Notes: generated from the letters alone by a model not told the origin. A stretch of 5,403 bases of DNA from an uncultured Chloroflexota bacterium (GCA_913030785.1 CAJWER010000209.1:1-5403); one strand, 5' to 3'. Shown: positions 1 through 5,207, counted from the first letter of the stretch. Translations and numbers: made by a program.

Positions 1-685
1 CAATGGACATCCAGGAGGGGCCGGCCCCGCGCATCACCGACTGCACGTCGGCGAAGTCCAGATTGATCTCGCCCGGGGTCGTGACCAGCTCCGCGATGGA
101 CTGCACGCCCAGGCGGAGTACGTCGTCGGCCATCTTGAACGCGTTCTCCGCCGTGATCTCCTCTTCGCAAATCATGTGGAGGCGTTCGTTCGGTATCACC
201 AGTAGTGTGTCTACGTTTTCCTTGAGCTTCTGGATGCCATCTTCAGCTACCTTGGACCTTCGAGTGCCCTCGAAGGCGAATGGCGTCGTTACCACACCGA
301 CCGTCAGCGTGCCCGTCTCCCTGACGATCTGCGCGACTATCGGCGCGGCACCGGTGCCGGTACCCCCGCCCATGCCAACTGCGATGAACACCATGTCGGC
401 GTCTCGCACCGCATCGTACAGGTCTTCGCGGCTTTCCTCGGCGGCCCGTGCCCCGATCTCGGGATTGCCGCCGACACCCTTGCCTTCGGTCAGTTCTTCG
501 CCAATGCCGAGCCTGAGCGGCACATCGCACCGCAACAGTGCCTGGCTATCGGTATTGACCACGGCGTACTCAATGCCCGGGATTCGCTCCCTGAACATCC
601 TCGCCACGGCGTTGGACCCGCCTCCGCCAATCCCAAGAACCTTGATCTTGGTATGCCCGATGTGCTCCCGAGTGTTCTCTACCAT
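1..685 (-). CDS. ftsZ: Cell division protein FtsZ (N-terminal 228 codons; 3' end beyond the window)
   Basis: FtsZ is the tubulin-like GTPase that polymerises at midcell into the Z-ring and recruits the division machinery. Reading the minus strand from the ATG at 685-683 gives 228 residues with no stop before the window edge. Visible landmarks are the N-terminal nucleotide-binding stretch KVLGIGGGGSNAV (residues 15-27), VVNTD (42-46), the tubulin signature GMGGGTGTG (104-112), TTPFAFEGTRR (133-143), IPNERL (164-169), and the T7 catalytic loop NLDFADV (208-214) with D210 and D213. The usual FtsZ is roughly 350-400 residues, so the rest of the C-terminal domain and the FtsA-binding tail are missing only because of the window boundary. 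After the T7 loop it reads AGPSWM, where many bacteria have a GLALM- or GPALM-type sequence. The start is supported by GGGAGG five bases upstream and by the one-base overlap with the ftsA stop. Confidence 0.98.
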   Translation of the reverse strand, partial: MVENTREHIGHTKIKVLGIGGGGSNAVARMFRERIPGIEYAVVNTDSQALLRCDVPLRLGIGEELTEGKGVGGNPEIGARAAEESREDLYDAVRDADMVFIAVGMGGGTGTGAAPIVAQIVRETGTLTVGVVTTPFAFEGTRRSKVAEDGIQKLKENVDTLLVIPNERLHMICEEEITAENAFKMADDVLRLGVQSIAELVTTPGEINLDFADVQSVMRGAGPSWMSI

Positions 686-696
686 CAGTTCCTCCC
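683..696 (-). promoter_or_regulatory. ftsZ ribosome-binding site and TGATG stop/start overlap with ftsA
   Basis: On the minus strand GGGAGG (691-696) lies five bases before the ftsZ ATG (685-683). This Shine-Dalgarno is inside the last sense codons of ftsA (Gly-Arg-Asn), and the ftsA TGA (687-685) shares its final A with the ftsZ ATG. Such an arrangement normally means the second gene is translated by coupling to the first, which would keep FtsA and FtsZ synthesis linked. The coupling itself is inference; the overlap and the site are read directly. Confidence 0.85.
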
Positions 697-2037
697 TTTT
701 TTGGCTGCGAAGTAGGCCCTGGGCACCAGTCTGCTGATCTGCTTGACCAGGCCGGCTACAAGTCCCCTGCGTCCGCCTTGTTTCTGACCGATACTAGGAG
801 CGGGAGCGTCTGTCTTCGGAAGCTCCCGCTCGGCTGCCCATTGCAAGATGCCGACCGCCGAAGCGTATCGGGGGTTCCTCAGTTCGTCTGGGAACCCGTC
901 GTACCCCACCGGCACACCCCTGCGCACCGCTACTGCCAGACTCCTCTGAAATAGCTCCGCGATTCCCGGGAGATTTGAAGAGCCGCCGGTAAGAACTATT
1001 TTGTACCTGGAAAGACCCTCAATGTCAGACTCGTCCAATTTGATCTTGATTAGGCGAGCCAGCTCGTTGGCCCGCTCACGGACCAGCTGGCATATTTCGG
1101 CGATCTCCACTCTCAGGTCGACATCGCTGCCTGTCACAGGTAGCGAAACCTCCTGGCCGAAGCGCGGGATGTCCGTGCTGGCGTGGGCGAGTTTTGCATT
1201 TTCTGCAGCCTCGTAGCTGGTGTTGTAAGTCACAGCGATGTCGTTGGTGAACTGGAAGCCCCCCACAGGAAGGACCCCGGTGAAACACACCCGGCCCTGC
1301 TGGAAACCCACCACATCCGTCGTGCCGCCTCCGATGTCCACAAGCACCGTGCCACGTATCCGCTCCGCCGGGGTCATGACCGCGAGGCCGCTAGCCATCG
1401 GTTCGAGCACCATACCTATGACGCTGACGCCAGCCTGCTCAACCGCCGTGGCGAGCTTGTCGACGAAGACCGTGGCCGCCGTCACCATGTGAGTGTTGAC
1501 CTCGATAGTGTTGCTATGCATGCCGATGGGATTGCGGATGCCATCCTCACCCTCGACCGAGTAGGTCATCCTTAGGGCATGAATCAACTGGCGTCCCGGC
1601 TCATCGGTGGATTCGGCGAGAGCCTTCGGATCCCGATCGAGATCCTCTGCGGTGATGACACCGTGTCCAGAGATCGGGTCCAGATCGTCGCGTCTGTTTT
1701 CAAACGCGATGTCAGACCCTGTCACTCCCACGTACGCCGACTCGACCTTGAAGCCGATGGCCTCTTGCAGGCTGTGAACCGACTTCCGGATAGCGTCGGC
1801 GGTAGCGTCGATGTCAGAAACGCTCCCCTTGCTCAGGCCATTGCACGGCACCGCGCTGTGGGCAAGGATATGGAGACTCCCGTCGTCCTTCCTGATCCCG
1901 GCGATAGAGCACACCTTGGTCGTACCGACGTCGATGCCAACCACCATCTCCGCTGGGGCACGGCGTATCGAAATCGACTTCGGCTTGTCGACCGTAGTCG
2001 TCAGAGGCCGTGTTGTTGTCTCTGTTTGTACCGTCAT
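685..2037 (-). CDS. ftsA: Cell division protein FtsA (actin-like membrane tether of FtsZ)
   Basis: FtsA is an actin/Hsp70-fold ATPase that binds the FtsZ tail and anchors the Z-ring to the inner face of the membrane. The 450-residue protein shows the phosphate-1 motif VVGIDVGTTKV (32-42), an FtsA-type 1C/SHS2 region (about 56-190), the phosphate-2 motif VLVDIGGGTTDVV (231-243) and the adenosine motif VLTGGSSNLPGI (348-359). The C-terminal stretch GLVAGLVKQISRLVPR (425-440) can form a basic amphipathic helix, as expected for membrane targeting. A linker of about 20 residues rich in Pro, Gln and Gly separates it from the core. The first 30 residues (Thr-rich, then basic) precede the conserved core and may be disordered. 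I kept the ATG at 2037 because AGAGGGG (2044-2050) sits six bases upstream; the internal Met31 has only a weak site. It overlaps ftsZ by one base. Confidence 0.97.
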   Translation of the reverse strand: MTVQTETTTRPLTTTVDKPKSISIRRAPAEMVVGIDVGTTKVCSIAGIRKDDGSLHILAHSAVPCNGLSKGSVSDIDATADAIRKSVHSLQEAIGFKVESAYVGVTGSDIAFENRRDDLDPISGHGVITAEDLDRDPKALAESTDEPGRQLIHALRMTYSVEGEDGIRNPIGMHSNTIEVNTHMVTAATVFVDKLATAVEQAGVSVIGMVLEPMASGLAVMTPAERIRGTVLVDIGGGTTDVVGFQQGRVCFTGVLPVGGFQFTNDIAVTYNTSYEAAENAKLAHASTDIPRFGQEVSLPVTGSDVDLRVEIAEICQLVRERANELARLIKIKLDESDIEGLSRYKIVLTGGSSNLPGIAELFQRSLAVAVRRGVPVGYDGFPDELRNPRYASAVGILQWAAERELPKTDAPAPSIGQKQGGRRGLVAGLVKQISRLVPRAYFAAKKGRN

Positions 2038-2191
2038 CCCAGTCCCCTCTCTGTCACTAACCTCTCGCTCGCTTGATCTGGTCCAGCCGGAACGTGAGTC
2101 CCTGCCGGCGCTATTTCCAAAGGAGGTTCCCTGTCACTCTTTGCGTGTTGCTGAGTCGCGTCTTCACTTGTTCGTCTCCCCGTTGAGCGTG
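2038..2191. other. rsmH-ftsA intergenic gap, no gene seen
   Basis: This 154-bp gap lies between the rsmH stop and the ftsA start. On the minus strand it contains no open frame with a credible start, so no ftsL-like or ftsQ-like gene fits here. The only clear signal is the ftsA Shine-Dalgarno near 2044-2050. The octamer CTGTCACT occurs twice (2051-2058 and 2131-2138), which could be chance. No convincing promoter or terminator hairpin was found, so read-through from rsmH into ftsA is likely. Confidence 0.6.
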
Positions 2192-3115
2192 CTATAGCTT
2201 CTCCGAGATCCTGAGCCTTGCGCTTCTGGCCCTCGGATTGGTGCCTATCTCCTCATTGCTTGGCTTGATCACCCTTCGGCGTATCAGCTTGATGGTCGGT
2301 TCGTGTCCGCAGACGCACACTGGAGTCTCCGGTGGACAGATACACTGCGAAGCCTCTGTTCGCAGAAAACCCTTTACGAGCCGATCCTCCAGCGAGTGAT
2401 AGCTGATGACCACCAGTCTTCCGCCCGGCTGCAGCGCCTCCACCACCCCTGCCAGGCCCGCCTGGACATTCTCTAACTCCCCGTTCACGGCCATCCGAAT
2501 CGCTTGAAACGTTCGGGTCGCCGGGTGGACCTTGCCTTGCCGAGTTCGTCCTGCCGCGCCTGCAACTACCTTCGCCAGCTCCGTGGAACTGGATACCGGC
2601 CTGGCACGGACAATTGCCCTGGCGATTCGCCTCGATGCCCGCTCTTCCCCCAGCCGGTAGATCGAATCGGCCAGCTCCTGCTCGGACCAGGTATTGACGA
2701 TTGCGTCCGCCGTCAGATCCTGCTTCCCGTCGAACCGCATATCCAGCTTGCCGGTCCTCGCGAAGCTAAACCCCCTCTCGTCTGTGCCAAGTTGCAGAGA
2801 CGAGAGTCCAAGATCCATCAGCACGCCGCTAATGCCGCCCAACCCCAATCCATCCGCGGTCGCTCCGAGACCGGCATAGCTGCCTTGAACCAGCGTCACC
2901 CGATCCCCGAACCGCTCCAGTCTTCGCTTCGCCGTGTTCAGCGCTGCGGCATCCAGGTCAAAGCCTAAGAGCCTGGGCGTCGGACTTACTGCATCCAGAA
3001 TGGCTTCGGCGTGGCCACCCTCTCCAACCGTGCAGTCGATGTAGGTGCCGTCTGAGGCAATCTTCAGCGCCGCCAAAACCTCCAAAACCATCACCGGCTT
3101 ATGGAGTACGTCCAT
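2192..3115 (-). CDS. rsmH: 16S rRNA (cytosine(1402)-N4)-methyltransferase RsmH (MraW)
   Basis: RsmH transfers a methyl group from S-adenosylmethionine to N4 of C1402 of 16S rRNA in the ribosomal P site. It is classically encoded near the start of the dcw cluster. From the ATG at 3115 it has 307 residues, the usual length. Visible in order are the N-terminal HKPVMVLEVL (5-14), the SAM-binding loop DCTVGEGGHAEAIL (24-37), GFDLDAAAL after it, VLMDLGLSSLQL, the ERGFSF and LDMRFDG blocks, HPATRTFQAIRMAVNGEL, VISYHSLEDRLVKGF, and the Cys-rich CICPPETPVCVCG with the terminal NPRARSARLRISEK. The frame is open upstream for another 93 codons, but that part has none of the family's sequence, and homology begins at MDVLHKPVM. 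GAGGGG (3118-3123) lies two bases before this ATG, which is tight but usable. rsmH is first in the minus-strand unit; no mraZ precedes it. Confidence 0.97.
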   Translation of the reverse strand: MDVLHKPVMVLEVLAALKIASDGTYIDCTVGEGGHAEAILDAVSPTPRLLGFDLDAAALNTAKRRLERFGDRVTLVQGSYAGLGATADGLGLGGISGVLMDLGLSSLQLGTDERGFSFARTGKLDMRFDGKQDLTADAIVNTWSEQELADSIYRLGEERASRRIARAIVRARPVSSSTELAKVVAGAAGRTRQGKVHPATRTFQAIRMAVNGELENVQAGLAGVVEALQPGGRLVVISYHSLEDRLVKGFLRTEASQCICPPETPVCVCGHEPTIKLIRRRVIKPSNEEIGTNPRARSARLRISEKL

Positions 3116-3193
3116 GTCCCCTCGGCCAGGTCCCCCGGTGATGCCGACAGAGGCCCGGCACTGCGATGGAGCGCTTGCTGAACGGCGCTTCGG

Positions 3194-3204
3194 CCCTACT
3201 AGGG
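3194..3204. repeat. Short inverted repeat CCCTA-C-TAGGG, possible operator
   Basis: The arms CCCTA (3194-3198) and TAGGG (3200-3204) are perfect complements around one base, about 80-90 bp before the rsmH ATG. It is short enough to occur by chance. If functional it would more likely be a protein-binding site than a hairpin, because a one-base loop cannot form. Confidence 0.2.
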
Positions 3205-3237
3205 TGCAAAATACACTAAACGCCACCGAATCCAGGC

Positions 3238-3264
3238 TAGATACAAGCGAGTCTCCCAGACCAA
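3238..3264 (-). promoter_or_regulatory. Weak sigma70-like promoter candidate for rsmH
   Basis: On the minus strand TTGGTC (3259-3264) is followed after 15 bases by TATCTA (3238-3243), resembling -35 and -10 boxes but with a spacer shorter than the usual 17. It would start transcription about 115 bases upstream of the rsmH ATG, downstream of the triple repeat, a placement that suits an upstream activator or repressor site. The match is weak. Confidence 0.22.
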
Positions 3265-3290
3265 CGGCCAGACGCGCAAGGGATTTTCGG

Positions 3291-3324
3291 ACATGTTTAA
3301 GACGTGTTTCAGAACATGTTTGAT
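3291..3324. repeat. Three tandem octamers (AC[A/G]TGTTT) at 11-12 bp spacing upstream of rsmH
   Basis: On the plus strand ACATGTTT (3291-3298), ACGTGTTT (3302-3309) and ACATGTTT (3314-3321) recur with starts 11 and 12 bases apart; on the minus strand they read AAACATGT, AAACACGT, AAACATGT. One helical turn between copies puts all three on the same face of the DNA, typical of a multi-subunit regulator. It lies about 175-210 bp upstream of the rsmH start. MraZ, the regulator of dcw clusters, is known to bind short tandem direct repeats at about one-turn spacing upstream of such operons, so an MraZ-type box is a reasonable guess. The sequence does not match the E. coli TGGGN box, and mraZ itself is not here. 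Confidence 0.5.
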
Positions 3325-3390
3325 TTTCTATCCAGTATTTTGAGGCAGTCTGACCCTCTGAAACCCATCGACTATTCCCCCCAGCCCACG

Positions 3391-3468
3391 TCACCCTGAG
3401 CGGATGCGAAGGGTCTGGGGTCGCGGGGTCCGTTGTGGCGAAGGAGGCATGGGCTCACCCAGTCGCAT
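3391..3468 (-). CDS. Doubtful 25-codon leader-like ORF with strong Shine-Dalgarno
   Basis: On the minus strand AGGAGG (3477-3482) lies eight bases before an ATG (3468-3466), followed by 24 further sense codons and TGA at 3393-3391. The peptide begins MRLGEPMPP, is rich in Pro and Arg, and has no recognisable family. Its 3' end is the CCTGAG-type hairpin repeat, which often creates meaningless small ORFs. Codons 8 and 9 (CCT CCT) are complementary to its own Shine-Dalgarno, so the site could be masked in RNA. I list it because of the spacing and pairing, not because I think it is likely to be a gene. Confidence 0.12.
   Translation of the reverse strand: MRLGEPMPPSPQRTPRPQTLRIRSG
3393..3414. 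repeat. CCTGAG-type intergenic hairpin, copy 1
   Basis: The sequence ACCCTGAGC (3393-3401), a GGAT loop and GCGAAGGGT (3406-3414) folds as an ACCCT/AGGGT stem, a tandem GA opposite GA internal loop and a GC/GC closing stem. The same design, with different flanking pairs, recurs at 3983-4009. Hairpins with CCTGAG opposite CGAAGG are widespread intergenic repeats in many bacterial genomes, so this is best called a REP-like element. Confidence 0.55.
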
Positions 3469-3602
3469 CGTCGGAACCTCCTAAGCGCGACCCGTGGCTA
3501 TGGGCCGTCGTTCAGGGCCCGGATACCGGCGTAGGGGCCGGATCCGCCTAGGTGGGGTGTGTGGGCGAGCTGACCCTCAGCGGCGCCACGCTCTCCGTGG
3601 CG
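3418..3602. ncRNA. Candidate structured RNA region (nested and adjacent stems), identity unknown
   Basis: Several strong pairings crowd into about 185 bases. GGGTCGCG (3418-3425) pairs perfectly with CGCGACCC (3486-3493). Nested inside are AGGAGG (3442-3447) with CCTCCT (3477-3482), and TGGG (3450-3453) with CCCA (3458-3461). Next come GGGCC (3502-3506) with GGCCC (3516-3520), partly competing with a 10-bp hairpin CGGAT/CCGGC against GCCGG/ATCCG (3520-3546) that has one bulged A at 3525. Then GCTG/CAGC (3569-3581) and the perfect 7-bp hairpin CGCCACG/CGTGGCG (3584-3602). I looked for RNase P, tmRNA, SRP RNA and common riboswitch cores and saw none. The coding strand cannot be decided. GC-rich DNA yields stems by chance, so this is a candidate only. 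Confidence 0.3.
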
Positions 3603-3955
3603 AATAGACCGAAATAAAAATCCTAAGTGGTGCCACTCTTAATCTCACGTTCTTGGCCATCCTCCAGTCCGCAGAACCCAGCCCCAGCTATTGATTGGAG
3701 AGTCCATCTACTTTTGCCTGATCTGAGACCGCCGCAGACTCGGGAGCGTGAGCCTGGCTCCCTGATGGTTTGCCTCCGACACGTTCTCCAGATTCGACAC
3801 GGAACCTTGGTTCCACTTGCGTGGCGAAGGACATAACTCCATCGCCCATTGCGAGCCGCCAAAGGACCTGGTGAGGCACGGAACCTGACCTTCTCCAGTG
3901 AGATGACCCGGCAAGAAAAGAGTGCGGGCTCCATGTACAATGCGTACTCCGTGGG
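3603..3955. other. Unassigned 350-bp stretch
   Basis: No gene is recognised here. All three minus-strand frames and one plus-strand frame stay open for roughly 60-105 codons in the interval 3623-3940, but none has a good ribosome-binding site, and the peptides match no family that I know. A 14-base inverted repeat GGAACC-TT-GGTTCC lies at 3801-3814; its left side recurs as CACGGAACCT at 3798-3807 and 3877-3886. AGTGG/CCACT surround two bases at 3626-3637. It could be a decayed gene, part of an RNA, or plain intergenic DNA. Confidence 0.4.
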
Positions 3956-3962
3956 GGTGTGC

Positions 3963-4031
3963 AGAGGGGCGCAGCCCCGTTACCTGTCCTGAGCTCGCCG
4001 AAGGGCAGGGTGTGTGAGGGTGTCCCTCACA
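3963..4031 (+). repeat. Two-hairpin dispersed element, copy A (with an extra hairpin inside)
   Basis: The element begins AGAGGGGCGCAG. Its first stem is GGGGC (3966-3970) and GCCCC (3974-3978) around GCA. Its second is TGTGAGGG (4013-4020) and CCCTCACA (4024-4031) around TGT. Between them sits a separate CCTGAG-type hairpin (3983-4009) that copies B and C lack. A pyrimidine-rich tract follows (4032-4060). On the plus strand this looks like an intrinsic terminator, although no plus-strand protein gene lies just upstream; it might end a transcript from the candidate RNA region. It lies about 80 bp before the molybdenum-cofactor gene. Confidence 0.7.
3983..4009. repeat. CCTGAG-type intergenic hairpin, copy 2, nested in element copy A
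   Basis: CCTGTCCTGAG (3983-3993) and CGAAGGGCAGG (3999-4009) pair around a CTCGC loop, with one G-T wobble and the same tandem GA opposite GA internal loop as the copy at 3393-3414. Its edges coincide with the gap between the two stems of copy A, which suggests that it was inserted there. Confidence 0.6.
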
Positions 4032-4063
4032 TTAATATTCATTTCTTTCTTATTTCTTCTTGG

Positions 4064-4077
4064 AGAGGGGCAAGCCC
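4064..4077. repeat. Degenerate first-hairpin motif of the dispersed element
   Basis: AGAGGGGCAAGCCC resembles the AGAGGGGCGCAGCCC start of copy A with bases missing in the loop. GGGC (4068-4071) can face GCCC (4074-4077) only as a two-base-spaced inverted repeat. It lies between copy A and the mogA ribosome-binding site (AGGA at 4099-4102) and may be a relic. The match is short. Confidence 0.3.
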
Positions 4078-4109
4078 ATCGGCCCAGATCGGCAGACCAG
4101 GACAATTAG

Positions 4110-4625
4110 ATGACCAACGCCAAAGACCAATACAGCCTCGGAATACTGACCATCAGCGACGCGGGGTCCAAAGGAGAACGAGAGGACACCAGCGGCGACA
4201 CCATCGTCGAAATCATGACCGATTTCGGATTCCGCCTCGCGCTCCGCGACATTGTCCCCGACGAGCCGGACCTCATCTCGGAGCGGCTTCGGGACTGGTG
4301 CGACGGAGGAGAGGTCGACGTAGTGCTGACAACCGGCGGAACAGGCCTGGGCCCCAGGGACGTCACCCCCGAGGCGACCAGGGCTGTCATCGAACTAGAG
4401 GTGCCTGGAATCGCCGAGGCCATGCGCATGCTTACCATCGAAAGCACCCCCATGGCCATGCTTTCACGCTCCGTCGTCGGCATCCGAGCGGGGTGTCTCA
4501 TAGTAAACCTGCCCGGCAGCCCAAAAGGGGTACGCGAAACCCTGGCCATCGCCATCCAGGCAATCCCCCACGCCCTCGAAATGATCAGAGGCTGGCGAAC
4601 CCACCCAACACAATCACTGGATTGA
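4110..4625 (+). CDS. mogA: MogA/MoaB family molybdenum cofactor biosynthesis protein
   Basis: Proteins of this family adenylylate molybdopterin (MPT + ATP to MPT-AMP), the step before molybdate insertion into the cofactor, and act as trimers in the cytosol. The 171-residue product is one MoCF-binding domain. GILTISDAG is at 11-19, EDTSGDTIVEIM at 25-36, the nucleotide/molybdopterin-binding loop LTTGGTGLGPRDVTPEAT at 73-90, then VPGIAEAMR (98-106), SRSVVGIR (119-126) and LIVNLPGSPKGVRE (130-143). RDVTPEAT and VNLPGSPK resemble MogA more than E. coli MoaB, but its length is nearer MoaB, so the exact member is left open. AGGA (4099-4102) lies seven bases before the ATG. No other moa, moe or molybdate-transport gene is visible in the window. 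It is followed by hairpins and element copy B, so it is probably transcribed alone. Confidence 0.93.
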   Translation: MTNAKDQYSLGILTISDAGSKGEREDTSGDTIVEIMTDFGFRLALRDIVPDEPDLISERLRDWCDGGEVDVVLTTGGTGLGPRDVTPEATRAVIELEVPGIAEAMRMLTIESTPMAMLSRSVVGIRAGCLIVNLPGSPKGVRETLAIAIQAIPHALEMIRGWRTHPTQSLD

Positions 4626-4636
4626 AGAGGGAGTAC

Positions 4637-4647
4637 GGAGGGACGCA
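4637..4647 (+). repeat. Half copy of the dispersed element's first arm
   Basis: GGAGGGACGCA, 12 bases after the mogA stop codon, shares the exact 10-mer GAGGGACGCA with copy B (4771-4780), but the complementary GTCCC arm is absent. It may be a broken copy or a chance match. Confidence 0.3.
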
Positions 4648-4687
4648 TCTTCGCTTCCTGGAGTCTGAGGAGTCCATGAGCAACATT

Positions 4688-4731
4688 GCCAGCCCTAGGC
4701 TTCAACCCTCTGGGCTGGCGGCGAGAGCCGC
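4688..4731. terminator. Hairpin pair downstream of mogA, possible terminator or RNA stabiliser
   Basis: GCCAGCCC (4688-4695) pairs perfectly with GGGCTGGC (4712-4719) around a 16-base loop. Partly overlapping its right arm is GCGGC-GAGA-GCCGC (4718-4731), a five-pair stem closed by a GNRA-type tetraloop. The two cannot both form completely. No run of T follows, so this is not a classical intrinsic terminator; it may stabilise the 3' end of the mogA message or be a further dispersed repeat. Confidence 0.35.
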
Positions 4732-4769
4732 GGAGTCGTATGTGCAACGCGAGTCCAAAGAGGGTTTGT

Positions 4770-4818
4770 AGAGGGACGCAGTCCCTTTGTCGGATGTGTG
4801 AGGGTGCCCCTCACACAT
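4770..4818 (+). repeat. Two-hairpin dispersed element, copy B
   Basis: The first stem is AGGGAC (4772-4777) and GTCCCT (4781-4786) around GCA. The second is ATGTGTGAGGG (4794-4804) and CCCTCACACAT (4808-4818) around TGC, eleven perfect pairs, followed by an AT-rich segment. Compared with copy A, the first stem changed GGGGC/GCCCC to GGGAC/GTCCC, a compensatory pair. It lies downstream of mogA and about 70 bp upstream of the next gene, so it is well placed to end the mogA transcript. Confidence 0.72.
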
Positions 4819-4886
4819 ATTCCACTATTTCCTAATCCCAGGCGAGGCGAGAACCGAGCCGAGTCTATCAATCCCAAGGAGTAACC

Positions 4887-5207
4887 ATGGAAACCACAAC
4901 CCCCCACAAAGTCCGCATCACAGTCCTAAAAAAAACCTTCAACACCGACTTCGTCGAAGCTTACACCGAGGGCCACGACTGGCAGCCCAAGGGCTGCTGC
5001 CACGACTTCGAAGAGGGACAAGAGTTCATCACCGAAGGCCACATGCCTGAAGGCTTCAGTGACTGGGCATGGGCCGATATGCAAAAGTATGTCATGGTCC
5101 TCGCCCGAGGCGGCAACATGCTCGGGGTCAAGCCAGGCACCTACGTAACCAGCTGCTCCGACGGCTTCCGACCCGTCTTCTACCTCCTGGAGCGCATCGA
5201 TAGCTAA
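4887..5207 (+). CDS. TIGR04076 family protein (small, uncharacterised)
   Basis: The 106-residue product resembles the TIGR04076 family of small bacterial and archaeal proteins with no established function. Recognised parts are the start KVRITVLKKTFNTDFVEAY (8-26), CC at 37-38 in place of the family's Cys-containing segment, FEEGQEFITEG (41-51), PEGFSDWAWADMQKYVMVLARGG (54-76), and the C-terminal CSDGFRPVFYLLERI (90-104) with C90. The spaced cysteines (C37, C38, C90) and His residues (H30, H39, H52) could bind a metal or do redox chemistry, but that is inference. There is no signal peptide or membrane segment, so it is probably cytosolic. AAGGAGT (4876-4882) lies four bases before the ATG, a strong site, and the gene ends in a TAATAA double stop. 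It is flanked by element copies B and C and so is likely its own transcription unit. Confidence 0.88.
   Translation: METTTPHKVRITVLKKTFNTDFVEAYTEGHDWQPKGCCHDFEEGQEFITEGHMPEGFSDWAWADMQKYVMVLARGGNMLGVKPGTYVTSCSDGFRPVFYLLERIDS

Larger units (their letters stand above)
3116..3390. other. Upstream region of rsmH, presumed leader and promoter zone
   Basis: This stretch holds no protein gene that I can support, although the rsmH frame stays open through it. It contains the short near-palindrome CCCTA-C-TAGGG (3194-3204), AT-richer patches around 3205-3220 and 3320-3345, and the triple repeat annotated separately. These features, together with the divergent gene arrangement, make it the likely control region of the rsmH-ftsA-ftsZ unit. 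No single promoter stands out. Confidence 0.5.

Noticed and set aside
3..737. Long plus-strand open frame opposite ftsZ
   Set aside because: The opposite strand encodes unmistakable FtsZ; the plus-strand product is Ser/Pro/Thr-rich with no family resemblance, typical of an antisense shadow in GC-rich DNA.
2118..2180. Perfect Shine-Dalgarno-like AAAGGAGGT on the plus strand at about 2119-2127
   Set aside because: No adequate plus-strand reading frame follows; the only frames are very short or overlap rsmH and lack coding character. Probably chance.
3116..3394. 93-codon in-frame upstream extension of rsmH to an ATG at 3394
   Set aside because: Family sequence begins at MDVLHKPVM (3115), 307 residues is the normal length, and the extension overlaps the triple repeat and putative promoter zone and resembles no RsmH N-terminus.
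3418..3602. RNase P, tmRNA, SRP RNA or a known riboswitch in the stem-rich region
   Set aside because: I looked for the conserved cores I know (such as the RNase P GAGGAAAGTCC, the SRP GGAAG region and the cobalamin box) on both strands and found none, so only an unnamed candidate is listed.
3623..3940. 105-codon minus-strand ORF as a real gene
   Set aside because: No credible ribosome-binding site, no recognisable domain, an Arg/Cys/Trp-rich composition, and other minus-strand frames open over the same interval.
3959..4771. 270-codon plus-strand frame across and beyond mogA
   Set aside because: It overlaps mogA in another frame, runs through repeat copy A, and gives an Arg/Pro/His-rich product without any domain.
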